Numbered from the stretch's first letter, positions 52,834 to 62,900 are shown. The stretch is 64,000 nt of DNA from Labilithrix luteola (GCF_001263205.1 NZ_CP012333.1:3945001-4009000); one strand, 5' to 3'. Numbers and translations: made by a program. The notes: generated by a model not told the origin, from the letters alone.

Positions 52834-54684
52834 ATGCGCTCCTCGACGCTCGCGCTCACGCTCGCAGCTCTCCTCGCTGCCCTCTCCGGATGCGGCTCTC
52901 CGGCTCGGCCGGAGTCGAGCGTAACTCCTCCTGTTGCGCGTGCCTCGGCCGTGCCGGCGCCTGCGCCGCCTGCGCAGCGGCAGAAGGTCGTCGTCGCGAT
53001 CGAGGTCGATCAGCTCTCGGCGTGGGTTGCAGCTTCACGCTTCGGTGAGCTGCCGAAGACGGGCGGCTTCGCCAGACTGCTTCGCGACGGCACGTGGGTG
53101 AAGAACCTCCGTTACCCGTATGCAGTCACCGACACGGCGCCGGGGCATGCGTCGCTCCATACCGGGCGCGTGCCGGCCGAGTCCGGAATCTTCGGCAATG
53201 AAGTGCCGGACGCTTCGGGCAAGCGCATTTCCATCCTCCGCGACGACTCCGTTCGCGTGCTGTCGCCCGATGCCGTTCCGCCTGCTCCCGGGGCGTCGGC
53301 CGCGCGCCTTCGCGTGGAGACCGTGGCGGATCGTCTTCGTGCGGCGCGCCCCGATGCATTCGTGGTGAGCGTGTCGCTCAAGGACCGCGGCTCGATTCTC
53401 CCGGCCGGAAAGTCTCCGACGCACGCCTTGTGGTTCGACACCGGCGTCGATTCGTTCGTCACGTCCACCGCGTTCGGAGGGAAGTTCCCCGCGTGGGCCT
53501 CGAAGCTCGGATCGCACGACGAGGTCGTTCGCGCGCGCTCGACTCCCTGGACGCTCACCGATCCCGCATGGGTCAAGGCGCACGCGGCCGTTCCCGACAA
53601 CGCGCCAGGCGAAGGCGACATCGACGGGATGGGCACGACGTTCCCGCACGTCGCCAAGTCGCCTGCGGGGTACCGCGCGCTTCCTGCGAGCGACGAGGCC
53701 ATCCTCCAGCTCGCTCTGGCGGCCGTCGGTGCCGAGTACGATCCGGCGCGGCCGACCCTCCTATTGCTCAGCATGTCAGCATCGGACATCGTCGGGCACA
53801 CGTTCGGTCCCGATTCGTGGGAAGCCTGGGACCACCTGCTCGCCCTCGACACGAAACTCGGTGCATTCTTCACGGAGCTCGAAAAGCGTGTGGGGCCGTT
53901 CTCCGTGCTCCTGTCGGCCGATCACGGCAACGTGTCGATGCCCGAAGCGCGTGAAGCACGCGCGAAGCTTCCGGCGTGCGGTCCAAAGCCCAACCCCGAC
54001 GCCTATACACGTCCTTGCCAGGGCGGTGCGCGCCTCGGCCCCAACGCCCTGCGCGACGAGTTGAAAGCGGTCGCAAAGACCGCCCTCGGCGCTGGCGATT
54101 GGATCGCCGGCATGGCCGACCCCTACGTCTTCCTCACGCCCGGTGCTCGCGCGCTTCCCGCCGATCGTCGCGCCACGCTCGACCGCGCCGTGCACACCAC
54201 GCTCGACAAGCACAAAGACTCCGTCGCCGAGGTCATCGACGTGCGTGTGCTCGCGGAGAAGTGCCCCAAGGTCCTCGCCGGCGCGCGCGGCATTCCCGAT
54301 CGCGCTCTCCCCGGCGAAGACATGTTCACGCTCGTCTGTCGTGCATGGCCCGCGTTCCCCGACTCCGGCGCGGGCGACTACTACGTCGTGCCGAAGCCGG
54401 GCTCGTTCTTCGACGCCGAGATCGTCGTCGGCAAGGGCTCGAGCCACGGCACGCCGTATCTCTATGATCGCACGGTTCCGATGATCGTCGTGGGGTCGGG
54501 GATCGAAGCCGGCGCGGTGATCGAAGATCCGGTCGACTTCTCGGCCTTCTCTGCGCTCGAAGCCGCGTTCGTCGGTCTCGACACGCGAGCCCGAGCGAGA
54601 TCCTCGGCAGTCTGCGCGCCAAGCCGCGCTGAGTGGCACGTTAGTCGTTTTCGACTTTGCGTCCGGGGACGGGCGGCTTCGTGA
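52834..54684 (+). CDS. Alkaline-phosphatase-superfamily lipoprotein, apparent 3' frameshift
   Basis: A lipoprotein (lipobox LSGC) with a phosphodiesterase/alkaline-phosphatase fold. It has the metal-binding start (IEVDQLSAW), a Thr-nucleophile loop (AVTDTAPGHASLHTGRV), DIVGHTFGPDS and SADHGNVSMPEA, with late GSSHGTPYLYD. It likely cleaves phosphate mono- or diesters outside the inner membrane. Near the end the frame departs from family-like sequence at a GCCC run about 54589-54592. One inserted base would give ALEAAFVGLDTRAPSEILGS and a stop at 54630-54632. As written, the frame runs to 54684, overlapping the convergent lipoprotein gene by 44 bases. An alternative start is 52819. Confidence 0.82.
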   Translation: MRSSTLALTLAALLAALSGCGSPARPESSVTPPVARASAVPAPAPPAQRQKVVVAIEVDQLSAWVAASRFGELPKTGGFARLLRDGTWVKNLRYPYAVTDTAPGHASLHTGRVPAESGIFGNEVPDASGKRISILRDDSVRVLSPDAVPPAPGASAARLRVETVADRLRAARPDAFVVSVSLKDRGSILPAGKSPTHALWFDTGVDSFVTSTAFGGKFPAWASKLGSHDEVVRARSTPWTLTDPAWVKAHAAVPDNAPGEGDIDGMGTTFPHVAKSPAGYRALPASDEAILQLALAAVGAEYDPARPTLLLLSMSASDIVGHTFGPDSWEAWDHLLALDTKLGAFFTELEKRVGPFSVLLSADHGNVSMPEAREARAKLPACGPKPNPDAYTRPCQGGARLGPNALRDELKAVAKTALGAGDWIAGMADPYVFLTPGARALPADRRATLDRAVHTTLDKHKDSVAEVIDVRVLAEKCPKVLAGARGIPDRALPGEDMFTLVCRAWPAFPDSGAGDYYVVPKPGSFFDAEIVVGKGSSHGTPYLYDRTVPMIVVGSGIEAGAVIEDPVDFSAFSALEAAFVGLDTRARARSSAVCAPSRAEWHVSRFRLCVRGRAAS

Positions 54685-55453
54685 GCAGCACGACGGAGCC
54701 TCCGTGGTTGCCGGCCGGCGGCGGTCCCTCTTCAGGATGCATCACGCCGAGCACGAGATCGACGACGAGTCCCCACTGCACGCTGTCATCGGACGACACG
54801 GCCCAGACGGGCGAATCGCACGTGGCGAGCTGCTTGCGAACGCCCGCCGACCCGAGCGTGATGTCGGGTCCGGCCATGCCCTTGGCGTAGCGCTGCGCGG
54901 TTCCGCCGGAGACGGGCCACACGTTGATGGAAACGTCTTTGCCGATGAAGCCGACCACGGTGCAGTCGGGGCGCTTCACGCCGAGCGGAAACGTGATCTC
55001 CGCGTTCGAGCGATCGCGCTTCGGCGTGCGAATGCGGGCGCTCTTGGCCTTGGCTTCGGACAGCGCCGCGAACACGAGCGCGACCTGCGGCGTCTTGTTG
55101 TTGCGCGCGGCGTCGACCACGATTTCTTCGCCCGCGATGGGCTTGCCGGAGAGAGCCGCCGCGAGGCGACCTTTCGGATCGGGGGCCGTGAAGTCGATGC
55201 GCTCGCCGCCGACGGACGCGCCGCCCTCGTAGATGGCGAGCTGGGGAGGTGAGGCAGGCGCGGGAGGCGCAGCGGACGGAGGAGTGACCACCGAGGCGAC
55301 GCTCGAGGCCGAAGCCGCGGGGGCCTTGTCACGCGAACTTGCCGCCTTGTCGTCGCACCCGCCGAGCGCGACCGCCGCGGCAAGGACGGGCAAAATCGGA
55401 AAACCGGAGAACTTAGCGAAGCGCGAGGTGGCGAGGCGAAAGACGGCGAGCAT
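54641..55453 (-). CDS. Lipoprotein of unknown function
   Basis: A 270-residue lipoprotein (leader to ALGGC, Cys33), an Ala/Ser/Pro linker, then a mixed alpha/beta domain. Two related stretches (IVVDAARNNKTPQVALVFAA.. and AVSSDDSVQWGLVVDLVLGV) faintly recall ExbD/TolR periplasmic domains. That resemblance is weak, and no ExbB/ExbD genes are near. Function unknown. Confidence 0.65.
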   Translation of the reverse strand: MLAVFRLATSRFAKFSGFPILPVLAAAVALGGCDDKAASSRDKAPAASASSVASVVTPPSAAPPAPASPPQLAIYEGGASVGGERIDFTAPDPKGRLAAALSGKPIAGEEIVVDAARNNKTPQVALVFAALSEAKAKSARIRTPKRDRSNAEITFPLGVKRPDCTVVGFIGKDVSINVWPVSGGTAQRYAKGMAGPDITLGSAGVRKQLATCDSPVWAVSSDDSVQWGLVVDLVLGVMHPEEGPPPAGNHGGSVVLLTKPPVPGRKVEND

Positions 55454-55553
55454 CGGCGAGGAGCCTACTTCCGCCCGAGCTCTACCGCGAGTCTCCGTTC
55501 GTCATCGGTCCCTTGGATTCCGGCCGCTGTCCTAAGGTAGGCTAAATCTCGAG

Positions 55554-56741
55554 ATGTCTCAGCCAGAGACGGCTTTGCAGCGTTCAGCCGAGGAATCGTT
55601 CGAGGGGCAGATCGTCGGGGGGAAGTACCTCGTCGGCCCGCTCGTCGGCTCCGGAGGCATGGGTACGGTGTGGCTTGGTCAGCACTCGGGCCTCGGCACG
55701 CGTGTCGCCATCAAGTTCATTCGCCCGCAGTTCGCCGAGCGCGCCGATGCTCGTCGTCGCTTCGAGATCGAGGCGCGTGCCGCTGCGAGCGTCGACTCCA
55801 AGCATGCCGTGAAAGTCTACGACTACGGCGTGAGCGACGCGGGGCTGCCGTACATCGTGATGGAGTACCTCGAGGGCGAGTCGCTCTCGGAGACGCTCAT
55901 CCGTCGCGGGCCGCTTCCCGCGGAGGAAGCCGCGCGCATCATCCAGCAAGTCACCAAGGCGCTCTCGAAGGCGCATGCCGCGAGCATCGTTCATCGCGAC
56001 CTCAAGCCCGACAACATCTTCCTCGCCACGAACGTCGAGGCAGACGAAACCGACGGTCTGCCCTACGTCGTGAAGGTCGTCGACTTCGGCATCGCAAAGA
56101 TGCTCGACGTGAACGTGGAGGGCGGTCGCGGTCTTCAGGGCCCGACGCAGGAAGGCTCGGTCATCGGTACGCCGAACTTCATGAGCCCCGAGCAGCTCAC
56201 CGTGGGCGGTACGCCCGGCCCCCTCACGGATATCTGGTCGCTCGGCGCGTGTACCTTTGCGGCCTTCACCGCGCGCATTCCGTTCGAGGGCGACGTCCTC
56301 GGAGACATCGTTCTCAAGGTCTGCGTCGCGCCTCTGCCGGCCCCGAGTCAGTACAATCCCGACGCGCCCGAGGGCCTCGACGCGTGGTTCCACCGCGCCT
56401 GTCATCGCGAGCCGGCCAAGCGCTTCCAATCCGTCAGCGAGCTCTCCGAGCAGCTCTGCAAGGTATGCGGGCTCGGTGCCGTGCAGGTCGGCACGCTCGC
56501 CGAAGATCGCGTGACCTACCAGCTGAGGGCCGCCGAGGTCTCCGAGCTCGAGGAGCTCGCCGACGAGATGCCGACCGGCGGTATGAACGCGAAGACCGCG
56601 CTTCTCGCCGGCATCATCGTGGGCGTGACGCTCATGGTCGGGCTCGTCGGCTTTCTAGCGTGGCGCGAGAAGCAGGCCTCGGAAGAGGCGGACAAAGCCA
56701 ATGTCGTCGCCCCGGCGCCCTCGACGTCAGGGGCGCATTGA
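55554..56741 (+). CDS. Ser/Thr protein kinase (Hanks type), membrane anchored
   Basis: A 395-residue kinase with glycine loop GSGGMGTVWLG (32-42), Lys54, HRDLKPDN with catalytic Asp149, DFG and APE-like GTPNFMSPEQ. One transmembrane helix (about 348-369) is followed by only about 25 residues outside. There is no sensory domain. It differs from the kinase at 1803-3500 in lacking a long exported tail. Its last bases overlap the convergent rhodanese gene. Confidence 0.93.
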   Translation: MSQPETALQRSAEESFEGQIVGGKYLVGPLVGSGGMGTVWLGQHSGLGTRVAIKFIRPQFAERADARRRFEIEARAAASVDSKHAVKVYDYGVSDAGLPYIVMEYLEGESLSETLIRRGPLPAEEAARIIQQVTKALSKAHAASIVHRDLKPDNIFLATNVEADETDGLPYVVKVVDFGIAKMLDVNVEGGRGLQGPTQEGSVIGTPNFMSPEQLTVGGTPGPLTDIWSLGACTFAAFTARIPFEGDVLGDIVLKVCVAPLPAPSQYNPDAPEGLDAWFHRACHREPAKRFQSVSELSEQLCKVCGLGAVQVGTLAEDRVTYQLRAAEVSELEELADEMPTGGMNAKTALLAGIIVGVTLMVGLVGFLAWREKQASEEADKANVVAPAPSTSGAH

Positions 56742-57176
56742 TCCGCGCGCGCGCTTCTTGATCTCGGCATAGGAAGAGCCCGGCGGCGTGCCGGTCTCTT
56801 TCGGCAGACCTTCGACGCGTGACCAGCCAGGCTCGGTGAGCTCGCCGAAGGTTCCGCGCGAGCCATCCCAGCCGGCGCGCTGGTCGAGCACGCGTGTGAA
56901 CCCAGCATTCGCGAGCGCCGCCGCGGCACGAGCGCTCCGCCCGCCGACTTTGCAGCCGACCACGATCGCCGTGTCGTGAGCGAAGGCCTTCTCCATGATG
57001 GCCATGAACTCGGCATTCGGCTCCATGCCTGCTGCGCCGGTGAGCATGAAGGGCACGTTGACCGCGCCCGCTGGATGACCGCCCGCGAACTCCTCTTCGG
57101 TTCGCACGTCGACGTACGTATAGCCCTCCGCTTTCATCTTGGCGTGGGCATCGGCCGGGGAGATGCGCTCGGTCAT
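56727..57176 (-). CDS. Rhodanese-domain protein
   Basis: A 149-residue single-domain sulfurtransferase: YVDVRTEEEFAGGHPAGAVN, and active-site loop CKVGGRSARA (Cys75). It may carry sulfur from thiosulfate or cysteine persulfide to unknown acceptors; no signal peptide. Its 3' end overlaps the kinase gene by 15 bases. Confidence 0.9.
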   Translation of the reverse strand: MTERISPADAHAKMKAEGYTYVDVRTEEEFAGGHPAGAVNVPFMLTGAAGMEPNAEFMAIMEKAFAHDTAIVVGCKVGGRSARAAAALANAGFTRVLDQRAGWDGSRGTFGELTEPGWSRVEGLPKETGTPPGSSYAEIKKRARGSMRP

Positions 57177-57194
57177 ACGCGGAGTCTAATTCAC

Positions 57195-59624
57195 TCAGCG
57201 GCAGGTGCCAGGCTCGCCGAGCGCGCGCTCCGCGGCGCGTCGAACCGGCATCCTCACGCCCTTTTCGCGAAGCGGCGCGAAGCGCTTTTCGAGGTCAGCC
57301 GGATGCAGCGCGCCGAGCGCTTCGATGGCCGCCATACCGATGCGCTCGTCCCTCTCGTCGACCGGCACGCGCGAGAGCATCGCGAGCTTGGTGAGCCGAT
57401 CGGCCGCGCCCTGGATGCACATCGTGCCGAGCGTTCGGGCGGCGAGCGCACGAACCTCGGTGTCTTCCCCGGTGTCGTCCAGGCGGTCGCGTACGCGCGA
57501 GGCTTCCGACGTCGCGCGCAGCTTGCCGAGCGAGGTGAGCGCGGCTTGTCTCACGCGCGAGCTACCGTCCTCGAGAGCCTTGGCGAGCGGACCGGTCACG
57601 GCGGCCTCTTCCGGCATGGTGCCGAGAGCCTCGGCGGCGGCCACACGGACGAACGGCCATTCGTCCTTCGCGAGCGCGTTCGCCGCGGCGCCCTTTCCGG
57701 CGCCGGAGTGCATCGAGCCGAGCGCCTTCAGAGCGGCTTCACGCACGCGTGGCTGCGGATCGGCGACCGCTTCGAGCGTCACGGGGAGCAGGGGGGCGAT
57801 GCCGGCCGACACCTCTACGGCGCGTGCGCGCACGGCCCACTCCGGATCGCGCTTCACGAGATCGGCGAGCCGCGTGAGCTCTCCGGAGGTCGCTTCCGAC
57901 GAGCGCGCGAGGTGCGCGAGCGGCTGGGCGAGCAGGTAGCGCGTGGGCATGTCGGGCGATGCACGGAGCATCTCGGCGATGGCTGCGTCCGACTCGGGAC
58001 GGAGCTCGGGGAGCTTGGCGCCCATCGCACGGAGCAGATCGAGTCGTGCCCCGACATCGGCGTTCGATTTCCCGAGGATGCCGAGGAGCTTGTCGCGGTT
58101 CGAGCCCGATGCCGCGCGCGCGAATGCGCTACGCACCGCGCGACGCGTATCGGGCGAGCCTTTGCCCATCTGCTCGGCGAGCGGCTCGAGCGCAGCACTG
58201 GGCGAGATCGCGGCGAGCAGCGGAGCCGAAGCCGCGCGCCGACCTTCATCATCTCCACGAACGGCGGTCGCGAGCGCGCCGGCCGAAGCTTTGCCGCAGC
58301 GCTCGATGCGTCCGAGGCCGCGCCGGCGGACCTCGATGTCCTTGTCTGCGAGCGCGCGCGTCACGAGGTCCATGGCCGCACCTTCGCAACTGCCGGTGCT
58401 CGCGGCGACGTCGACGGCGAGCGCACGTCCTTTGTCGTCGAGCGACCCGAAAGCGCCGGCTGCAGCCACGAGCCCGTTGTTGCCAGCGCGTCGCAACACC
58501 GCCGCGGCCTCGTCGGCGCGATCGGTCCCGAGCGCCTTGGCGACGTCCGAGAGCGACGCACCGTCGGCGTCGAACTTGGTGAGCGCGGTCATCTCGGCGA
58601 CGGTTACGTTCGGCGCGGCCTTGCCTCGATCGAAGGCCTCGTCGAGGACGAGCGCGACGCACGTGGTCTTCACCGGCTTGGGCAACGCAATCTCGAAGCT
58701 CGCACCGGGCTTCTGCCAGGCGTCGTCGGGCATCGTGACCTGGAAGAGTTGCTCGTCGGTCGCGAGGAAGAAGGTTCGCGGTGCTGCACCGTCGGCCGGC
58801 GGCGGCTTCGGTGTCACGGTCACGACGAAACCGTGGATGGGCGCTTCGGACGGCGCTTGCATGGTGACGAACTCACCGTGTCCGTCGCCGGGCCTCTGCT
58901 CCGACCATCCTGACTCGACCTTTCCGTCGGTGAGGCTCGCGGCGCCCGCGGAGCTGCCGCCGGTGGCGAGGAGAAGTCGTGCGAGGGGCGCCTTGGCATC
59001 GTCGGGACGTGCTTTGGCCGTGATCTTCTCCGCGCCGTCACGCACCTTCTTGTCGATGCGGTGGAGTGTGGCGCCGCGCCAGGTCAGCGTCTTTGGATCG
59101 AGCCCGCGCGATCCGAGCGGCGTGGCCGCTTGTCCGCAGATGCGCGTGTCTTCGCGCGAGTCGGCGAGGATGAGGAACTTCGACGACTCGTCACGATCGT
59201 AGACGAGGACCACCTGGCCACGACGATCGCCATCGCTGCCCGACGTCCACCCCGTGAGACCCGAGAAGATCGGCTCGTCTTTCTCGGGCGAGAGGATCGC
59301 CTCGTACGCCAGGTCCTTTCGCTGCGGGTCGGGCACGCGAACCCGCGCGACGCTCTTGCCGTCACCGATGGGGAGCACGTCGATCGTGACCTTCGAAGGA
59401 TCGATGCGCGATCGGTCCATCGGGATCGTCAGATCGCGGGAAGCCTCGTTGCACGCGACGCCCTTGCAACGTTTGCTTCGGATGACGCCGGCATGGGCAT
59501 CGAGGGTCACGTCGAGGCTCGTGCCTCCGGATCCCGGAACCACCTTGTGGGGATCCTCCGCCCACGCGGACGGAGCGGCGAGCACGACAGCAAGGACGGC
59601 CCCGGAGAAGACGCGGCGTTGCAT
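57195..59624 (-). CDS. Secreted HEAT-repeat protein
   Basis: An 809-residue exported protein (signal MQRRVFSGAVLAVVLAAPSAWA). The first half is beta-rich and includes a discoidin-like part (SLTDGKVESGWSE). The second half is a series of HEAT/PBS-lyase-type helices (VRRRGLGRIERCG; VRVAAAEALGTM; VRQAALTSLGKL; EVRALAARTLGTM). Such arrays form curved protein-binding scaffolds. Partners are unknown. The ATG at 59624 gives a clear signal peptide; a longer start would hide it. Confidence 0.8.
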   Translation of the reverse strand: MQRRVFSGAVLAVVLAAPSAWAEDPHKVVPGSGGTSLDVTLDAHAGVIRSKRCKGVACNEASRDLTIPMDRSRIDPSKVTIDVLPIGDGKSVARVRVPDPQRKDLAYEAILSPEKDEPIFSGLTGWTSGSDGDRRGQVVLVYDRDESSKFLILADSREDTRICGQAATPLGSRGLDPKTLTWRGATLHRIDKKVRDGAEKITAKARPDDAKAPLARLLLATGGSSAGAASLTDGKVESGWSEQRPGDGHGEFVTMQAPSEAPIHGFVVTVTPKPPPADGAAPRTFFLATDEQLFQVTMPDDAWQKPGASFEIALPKPVKTTCVALVLDEAFDRGKAAPNVTVAEMTALTKFDADGASLSDVAKALGTDRADEAAAVLRRAGNNGLVAAAGAFGSLDDKGRALAVDVAASTGSCEGAAMDLVTRALADKDIEVRRRGLGRIERCGKASAGALATAVRGDDEGRRAASAPLLAAISPSAALEPLAEQMGKGSPDTRRAVRSAFARAASGSNRDKLLGILGKSNADVGARLDLLRAMGAKLPELRPESDAAIAEMLRASPDMPTRYLLAQPLAHLARSSEATSGELTRLADLVKRDPEWAVRARAVEVSAGIAPLLPVTLEAVADPQPRVREAALKALGSMHSGAGKGAAANALAKDEWPFVRVAAAEALGTMPEEAAVTGPLAKALEDGSSRVRQAALTSLGKLRATSEASRVRDRLDDTGEDTEVRALAARTLGTMCIQGAADRLTKLAMLSRVPVDERDERIGMAAIEALGALHPADLEKRFAPLREKGVRMPVRRAAERALGEPGTCR

Positions 59625-59746
59625 GGCAACATCTCGATATCGTTGAAGAGGGCCTCCGTCCACCGGCGTGGAAGGGCGGGACGCACGGGTGACGGGGACC
59701 GCCCTTTTTTTGCCCCCGCTTGCCGCCCCATGTCACACGGGGGGCC

Positions 59747-61111
59747 ATGCGCCGCTCGAGGATGGTTTTGGGCGCCCTCGTTCCGCTTGCGGTCGTGCTT
59801 GCGGTCTATCTGGTCCGTAGCAAGGGCCATAAGGACGGCCCGGACGACGCGGCCTCGATCGCCAAGGTCGGAAACGTCGCGACCCCGCAGACGCCGCCGC
59901 GACCACTCCTCGGAGGCCTCGATCTCACGAAGATCACGGTCAATGGCGGCGTGGCGAGCGCGCAGCTCGAAGGCAAGCGCACCGCGCGTCTGACGATCGA
60001 GCCGCCGCTCCAGCGCGTTGCCCACGAGATCATGGCGATGCACCACTTGCCCGAAGCGGCGGTGGTCCTCATGGATACGGTGACGGGCCGCGTGCTCGTT
60101 TACGCGAGCCACGTCGAAAAAGGTCCCGCGCGTGATTTGTGCGCCGAGGCGACCGCACCGGCCGCGAGCGTGTTCAAGGTCGTGACGGGATCGGCGCTCG
60201 TCGAAAGCGCAGGCATCGGCCCCGATCATCGCGAGTGCTACTCGGGTGGCGAGCAGCGGATTCTCGAACGCGATCTGACGCCCGATCCCAAGCGCGATCG
60301 TTGGTGCACGACGCTCGCCGGCGCGATGGGCCGGAGCATCAACACGGTCTTCGCGCGTCTCGCGCTCCAGCATCTCAAGCCTGCGGTCCTCGAGGAGACC
60401 GCGAAGAATCTCGGCTTCGGATCGACGTTGCCGTTCGACGTGCCGGTGCAACCGAGCGCGCTCCGCTTCCCGGAGGACTCACTCGGCTTCGCGCGTACCG
60501 CGGCGGGGTTTTGGAACACCACGCTCTCGCCCATCCACGCGGCATGGCTCAGTGCGACGATGGCGCGAGGGGGTGAGCCTGTTCGTCCTCACGTGGTGTC
60601 GGACGTGATGGACGATGCCGGCAAGGTCGTCTGGACCGCGCCACAGGCCGTTTCGCAGCCGAGGGTCATCAAGGCCGCGACCGCCCGCGCCGTGACGACC
60701 ATGATGGACGAAACCGTCTCCGACGGAACCTCGTACAAGGCTTTCCACGACGGCAAGGGCAAGGCCTTCCTCGCCGACATCCCCATCGCGGGGAAGACCG
60801 GCACCCTGACCGACGGAGCAACGCAGCGCTTTTACACCTGGTTCACGGGCTTTTCGCGAGCGTCCGAGGACGACAGTGACGACGTGGACGGATCGGGCGC
60901 GTCCAGTACGACGCATCCCGTCGCGGTCGGCGTTCTCGTCGTGAACAACCCGACGTGGACGATCAAGGCGAACGTCCTCGCCCGTGAGGTCCTCCGCGCG
61001 TACTTCGCCGAGCACAAGGCCGCGAACGTGACGATGCCGCAACTTCGCCTCACCACGAGCAAGAAGAAGACGGCCGCGCCGGCCAAGCGCTCGGGCAAAT
61101 CGAGCGAGTAG
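59747..61111 (+). CDS. Transpeptidase-only penicillin-binding protein
   Basis: A 454-residue protein with an N-terminal anchor (MVLGALVPLAVVLAVYLV), a short linker and a penicillin-binding transpeptidase domain. Active-site motifs are AASVFK (nucleophile Ser141), SIN and KTGT. No PBP dimerisation or GT51 domain is present, so it resembles the transpeptidase half of class A PBPs. It could cross-link glycan made by a separate glycosyltransferase such as the AsmA-GT51 protein here; that pairing is speculation. The C-terminus is Lys/Ser-rich. Confidence 0.88.
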   Translation: MRRSRMVLGALVPLAVVLAVYLVRSKGHKDGPDDAASIAKVGNVATPQTPPRPLLGGLDLTKITVNGGVASAQLEGKRTARLTIEPPLQRVAHEIMAMHHLPEAAVVLMDTVTGRVLVYASHVEKGPARDLCAEATAPAASVFKVVTGSALVESAGIGPDHRECYSGGEQRILERDLTPDPKRDRWCTTLAGAMGRSINTVFARLALQHLKPAVLEETAKNLGFGSTLPFDVPVQPSALRFPEDSLGFARTAAGFWNTTLSPIHAAWLSATMARGGEPVRPHVVSDVMDDAGKVVWTAPQAVSQPRVIKAATARAVTTMMDETVSDGTSYKAFHDGKGKAFLADIPIAGKTGTLTDGATQRFYTWFTGFSRASEDDSDDVDGSGASSTTHPVAVGVLVVNNPTWTIKANVLAREVLRAYFAEHKAANVTMPQLRLTTSKKKTAAPAKRSGKSSE

Positions 61112-61228
61112 GCCGCGTAGGCCGCGTAGACTGGCGTCGACACTCGAAGTGTCAGTGTCGCGCCAATTCGATATTGGCCGACGCGAAGAATACGGCTCTC
61201 GCGAGTTCGCCTGCTACCATCGAGCGGA

Positions 61229-62269
61229 TTGCGTCGTTCCGCCAAGCAAGCGCTGGTGGTGATGGCTATCGCGGGGCTCGGGGCTTCCGTGGCGTGCAAC
61301 GTTTTGTCCGGCGCCGACGAGCTGCGCTTGACCGCGACGGCGTGCGGTGACGCGTGCGGAGCGAATGCCGCCGCCGAAGTCGATCCGATGGATGCCGGAG
61401 CGCCCGACGTGAAGATCATCGTCACGTCCGACGGCGGCTCGTGCGCGTGCCTCGGCGCTCCTCCTCCCGGTTGGCAGGGGCCGATGGCCTTGTGGGTCGG
61501 AAATACAGAACCACCGGGGTGCGATGGCGACTATCCACTCAAGGTGCTCGACACGAAGAGCGCACCGACGGCGCCGCCAGCCTCGTGTGATTGCCAGTGT
61601 GGGGTCGTGACCGGGGCGTCGTGTCCGACGTCGTTCACGGTCGACGTCTTCGGCAATCCGCAATGTTCGAATAGCAAGTGCGACACGCTCACGCTCTCGC
61701 CGATGGCGTGTGTGAGTGCGGCCAACAAGTGCTTCTCGGCAAACGGCATCTCCGGCGCCCCGCAGGCGACGGGCGGATCGTGCAAGCCCACGATCACCAA
61801 GAACGTCCCTCTCGGCACCTGGGCGAACGGCGTTCGCGGTTGTGAACCTGCCGCGGCTCCGACGCGTGAATCGTGTGGCGAAGGCGAAGTCTGCGCGGCG
61901 CTGCCGGGGATGAAGATGTCGTCGCACCCGTGCGTGTTCGCCGAAGGCGACCTCGCGTGTCCGCTCGAGGCCGGATACACGGTGAAGCACCTCTACTTCG
62001 GCGGCGAAGACGACTCGCGTGGCTGTTCGGAATGCACGTGCGGTGCGCCTACGGGCATCGTGTGCACGGCGACCGTGCGCAAAGGATGCGGAGCTCAGGG
62101 AACGGTCACGCTGCCGACGGCATGCGGATCGCTCAACGACCCGATCAACATCCAGCTGACGGCGGCCCCCGTTCTCGACACTTCGGATGCAGGCTGCGCA
62201 CCCGAGGGCGGCGCGCCGATCGGCGAGTTCAAGCCGACGCTGCCCACCACCGTGTGCTGCATCCCCTGA
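61229..62269 (+). CDS. Cys-rich lipoprotein
   Basis: A 346-residue lipoprotein with a TTG start and basic MRRSAKQ leader to lipobox ASVAC (Cys23). The mature protein carries over 25 Cys, many in close pairs (CACLG, CDCQC, CSECTCG, VCCIP), implying a heavily disulfide-bonded surface protein. No family recognised. The ATG at 61262 is a possible start but lacks basic residues before the hydrophobic core. Confidence 0.72.
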   Translation: MRRSAKQALVVMAIAGLGASVACNVLSGADELRLTATACGDACGANAAAEVDPMDAGAPDVKIIVTSDGGSCACLGAPPPGWQGPMALWVGNTEPPGCDGDYPLKVLDTKSAPTAPPASCDCQCGVVTGASCPTSFTVDVFGNPQCSNSKCDTLTLSPMACVSAANKCFSANGISGAPQATGGSCKPTITKNVPLGTWANGVRGCEPAAAPTRESCGEGEVCAALPGMKMSSHPCVFAEGDLACPLEAGYTVKHLYFGGEDDSRGCSECTCGAPTGIVCTATVRKGCGAQGTVTLPTACGSLNDPINIQLTAAPVLDTSDAGCAPEGGAPIGEFKPTLPTTVCCIP

Positions 62270-62282
62270 CGCGGTTCGCCGA

Positions 62283-62900
62283 TCAGCCGTCGACGACGCC
62301 CGGCACGAAGCACTTGCGACAGCGTGGTTCGTAGTCCGCCGCGCCGCCGACGAAGAGCTGGCCTTCCGTACCGATGAGGCGCTGCGAGCGACACGCCGGG
62401 GCCCCGCAGCGATTGCACACCGCGTGGAGCTTCGTCACGTATTCGGCGATGCTCATGAGGGCAGCCATGGGCCCGAAGGGGCGACCGCGATAGTCCTGAT
62501 CGAGACCGGCGCAGATCACGCGCACGCCCTTGTTCGCGAGGAACTCGGCGGCGTCGACCACCGCATCGTCGAAGAACTGTGCCTCGTCGATGCCGACGAC
62601 CTGTGCGGTGTCCGCGTCGACGAAGGAGAGAAGCTCCGCGGAGTTCGCGACCGCCATGGCCTCCGCTTTGAGGCCTTCGTGGCTGACGACCTTCACGTCG
62701 TCGTAGCGATTGTCGATGCGGGGTTTGAAGAGCAACACGCGCTGCTTGGCGAAGCGCGCGCGTTTCACACGACGGAGGAGTTCTTCCGTCTTGCCGCTGA
62801 ACATCGAGCCGCAGACGACCTCGATACAGCCACGGCGCTCGCTCGGGGTTGCGGCGCGCATGCCGAACGAGAGGTGCTCCCCATGCGGTTGGGACGACAT
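62283..62900 (-). CDS. tdk: Thymidine kinase
   Basis: A 205-residue type II thymidine kinase: P-loop GSMFSGKTEELL, DEAQFF (catalytic Glu), lasso loop YRGRPFG, and the zinc pair CNRCG and CRKC. It salvages thymidine to dTMP. The start at 62900 (MSSQPHGEHL) or 62861 (MRAATPSERR) is uncertain, as the family usually begins close to the P-loop. Confidence 0.95.
   Translation of the reverse strand: MSSQPHGEHLSFGMRAATPSERRGCIEVVCGSMFSGKTEELLRRVKRARFAKQRVLLFKPRIDNRYDDVKVVSHEGLKAEAMAVANSAELLSFVDADTAQVVGIDEAQFFDDAVVDAAEFLANKGVRVICAGLDQDYRGRPFGPMAALMSIAEYVTKLHAVCNRCGAPACRSQRLIGTEGQLFVGGAADYEPRCRKCFVPGVVDG

Noticed and set aside
59674..59708. GGGCGG / CCGCCC with a T7 run as a terminator
   Set aside because: The loop would be 19 bases and no plus-strand gene ends just upstream; the gene to the left reads away from it.
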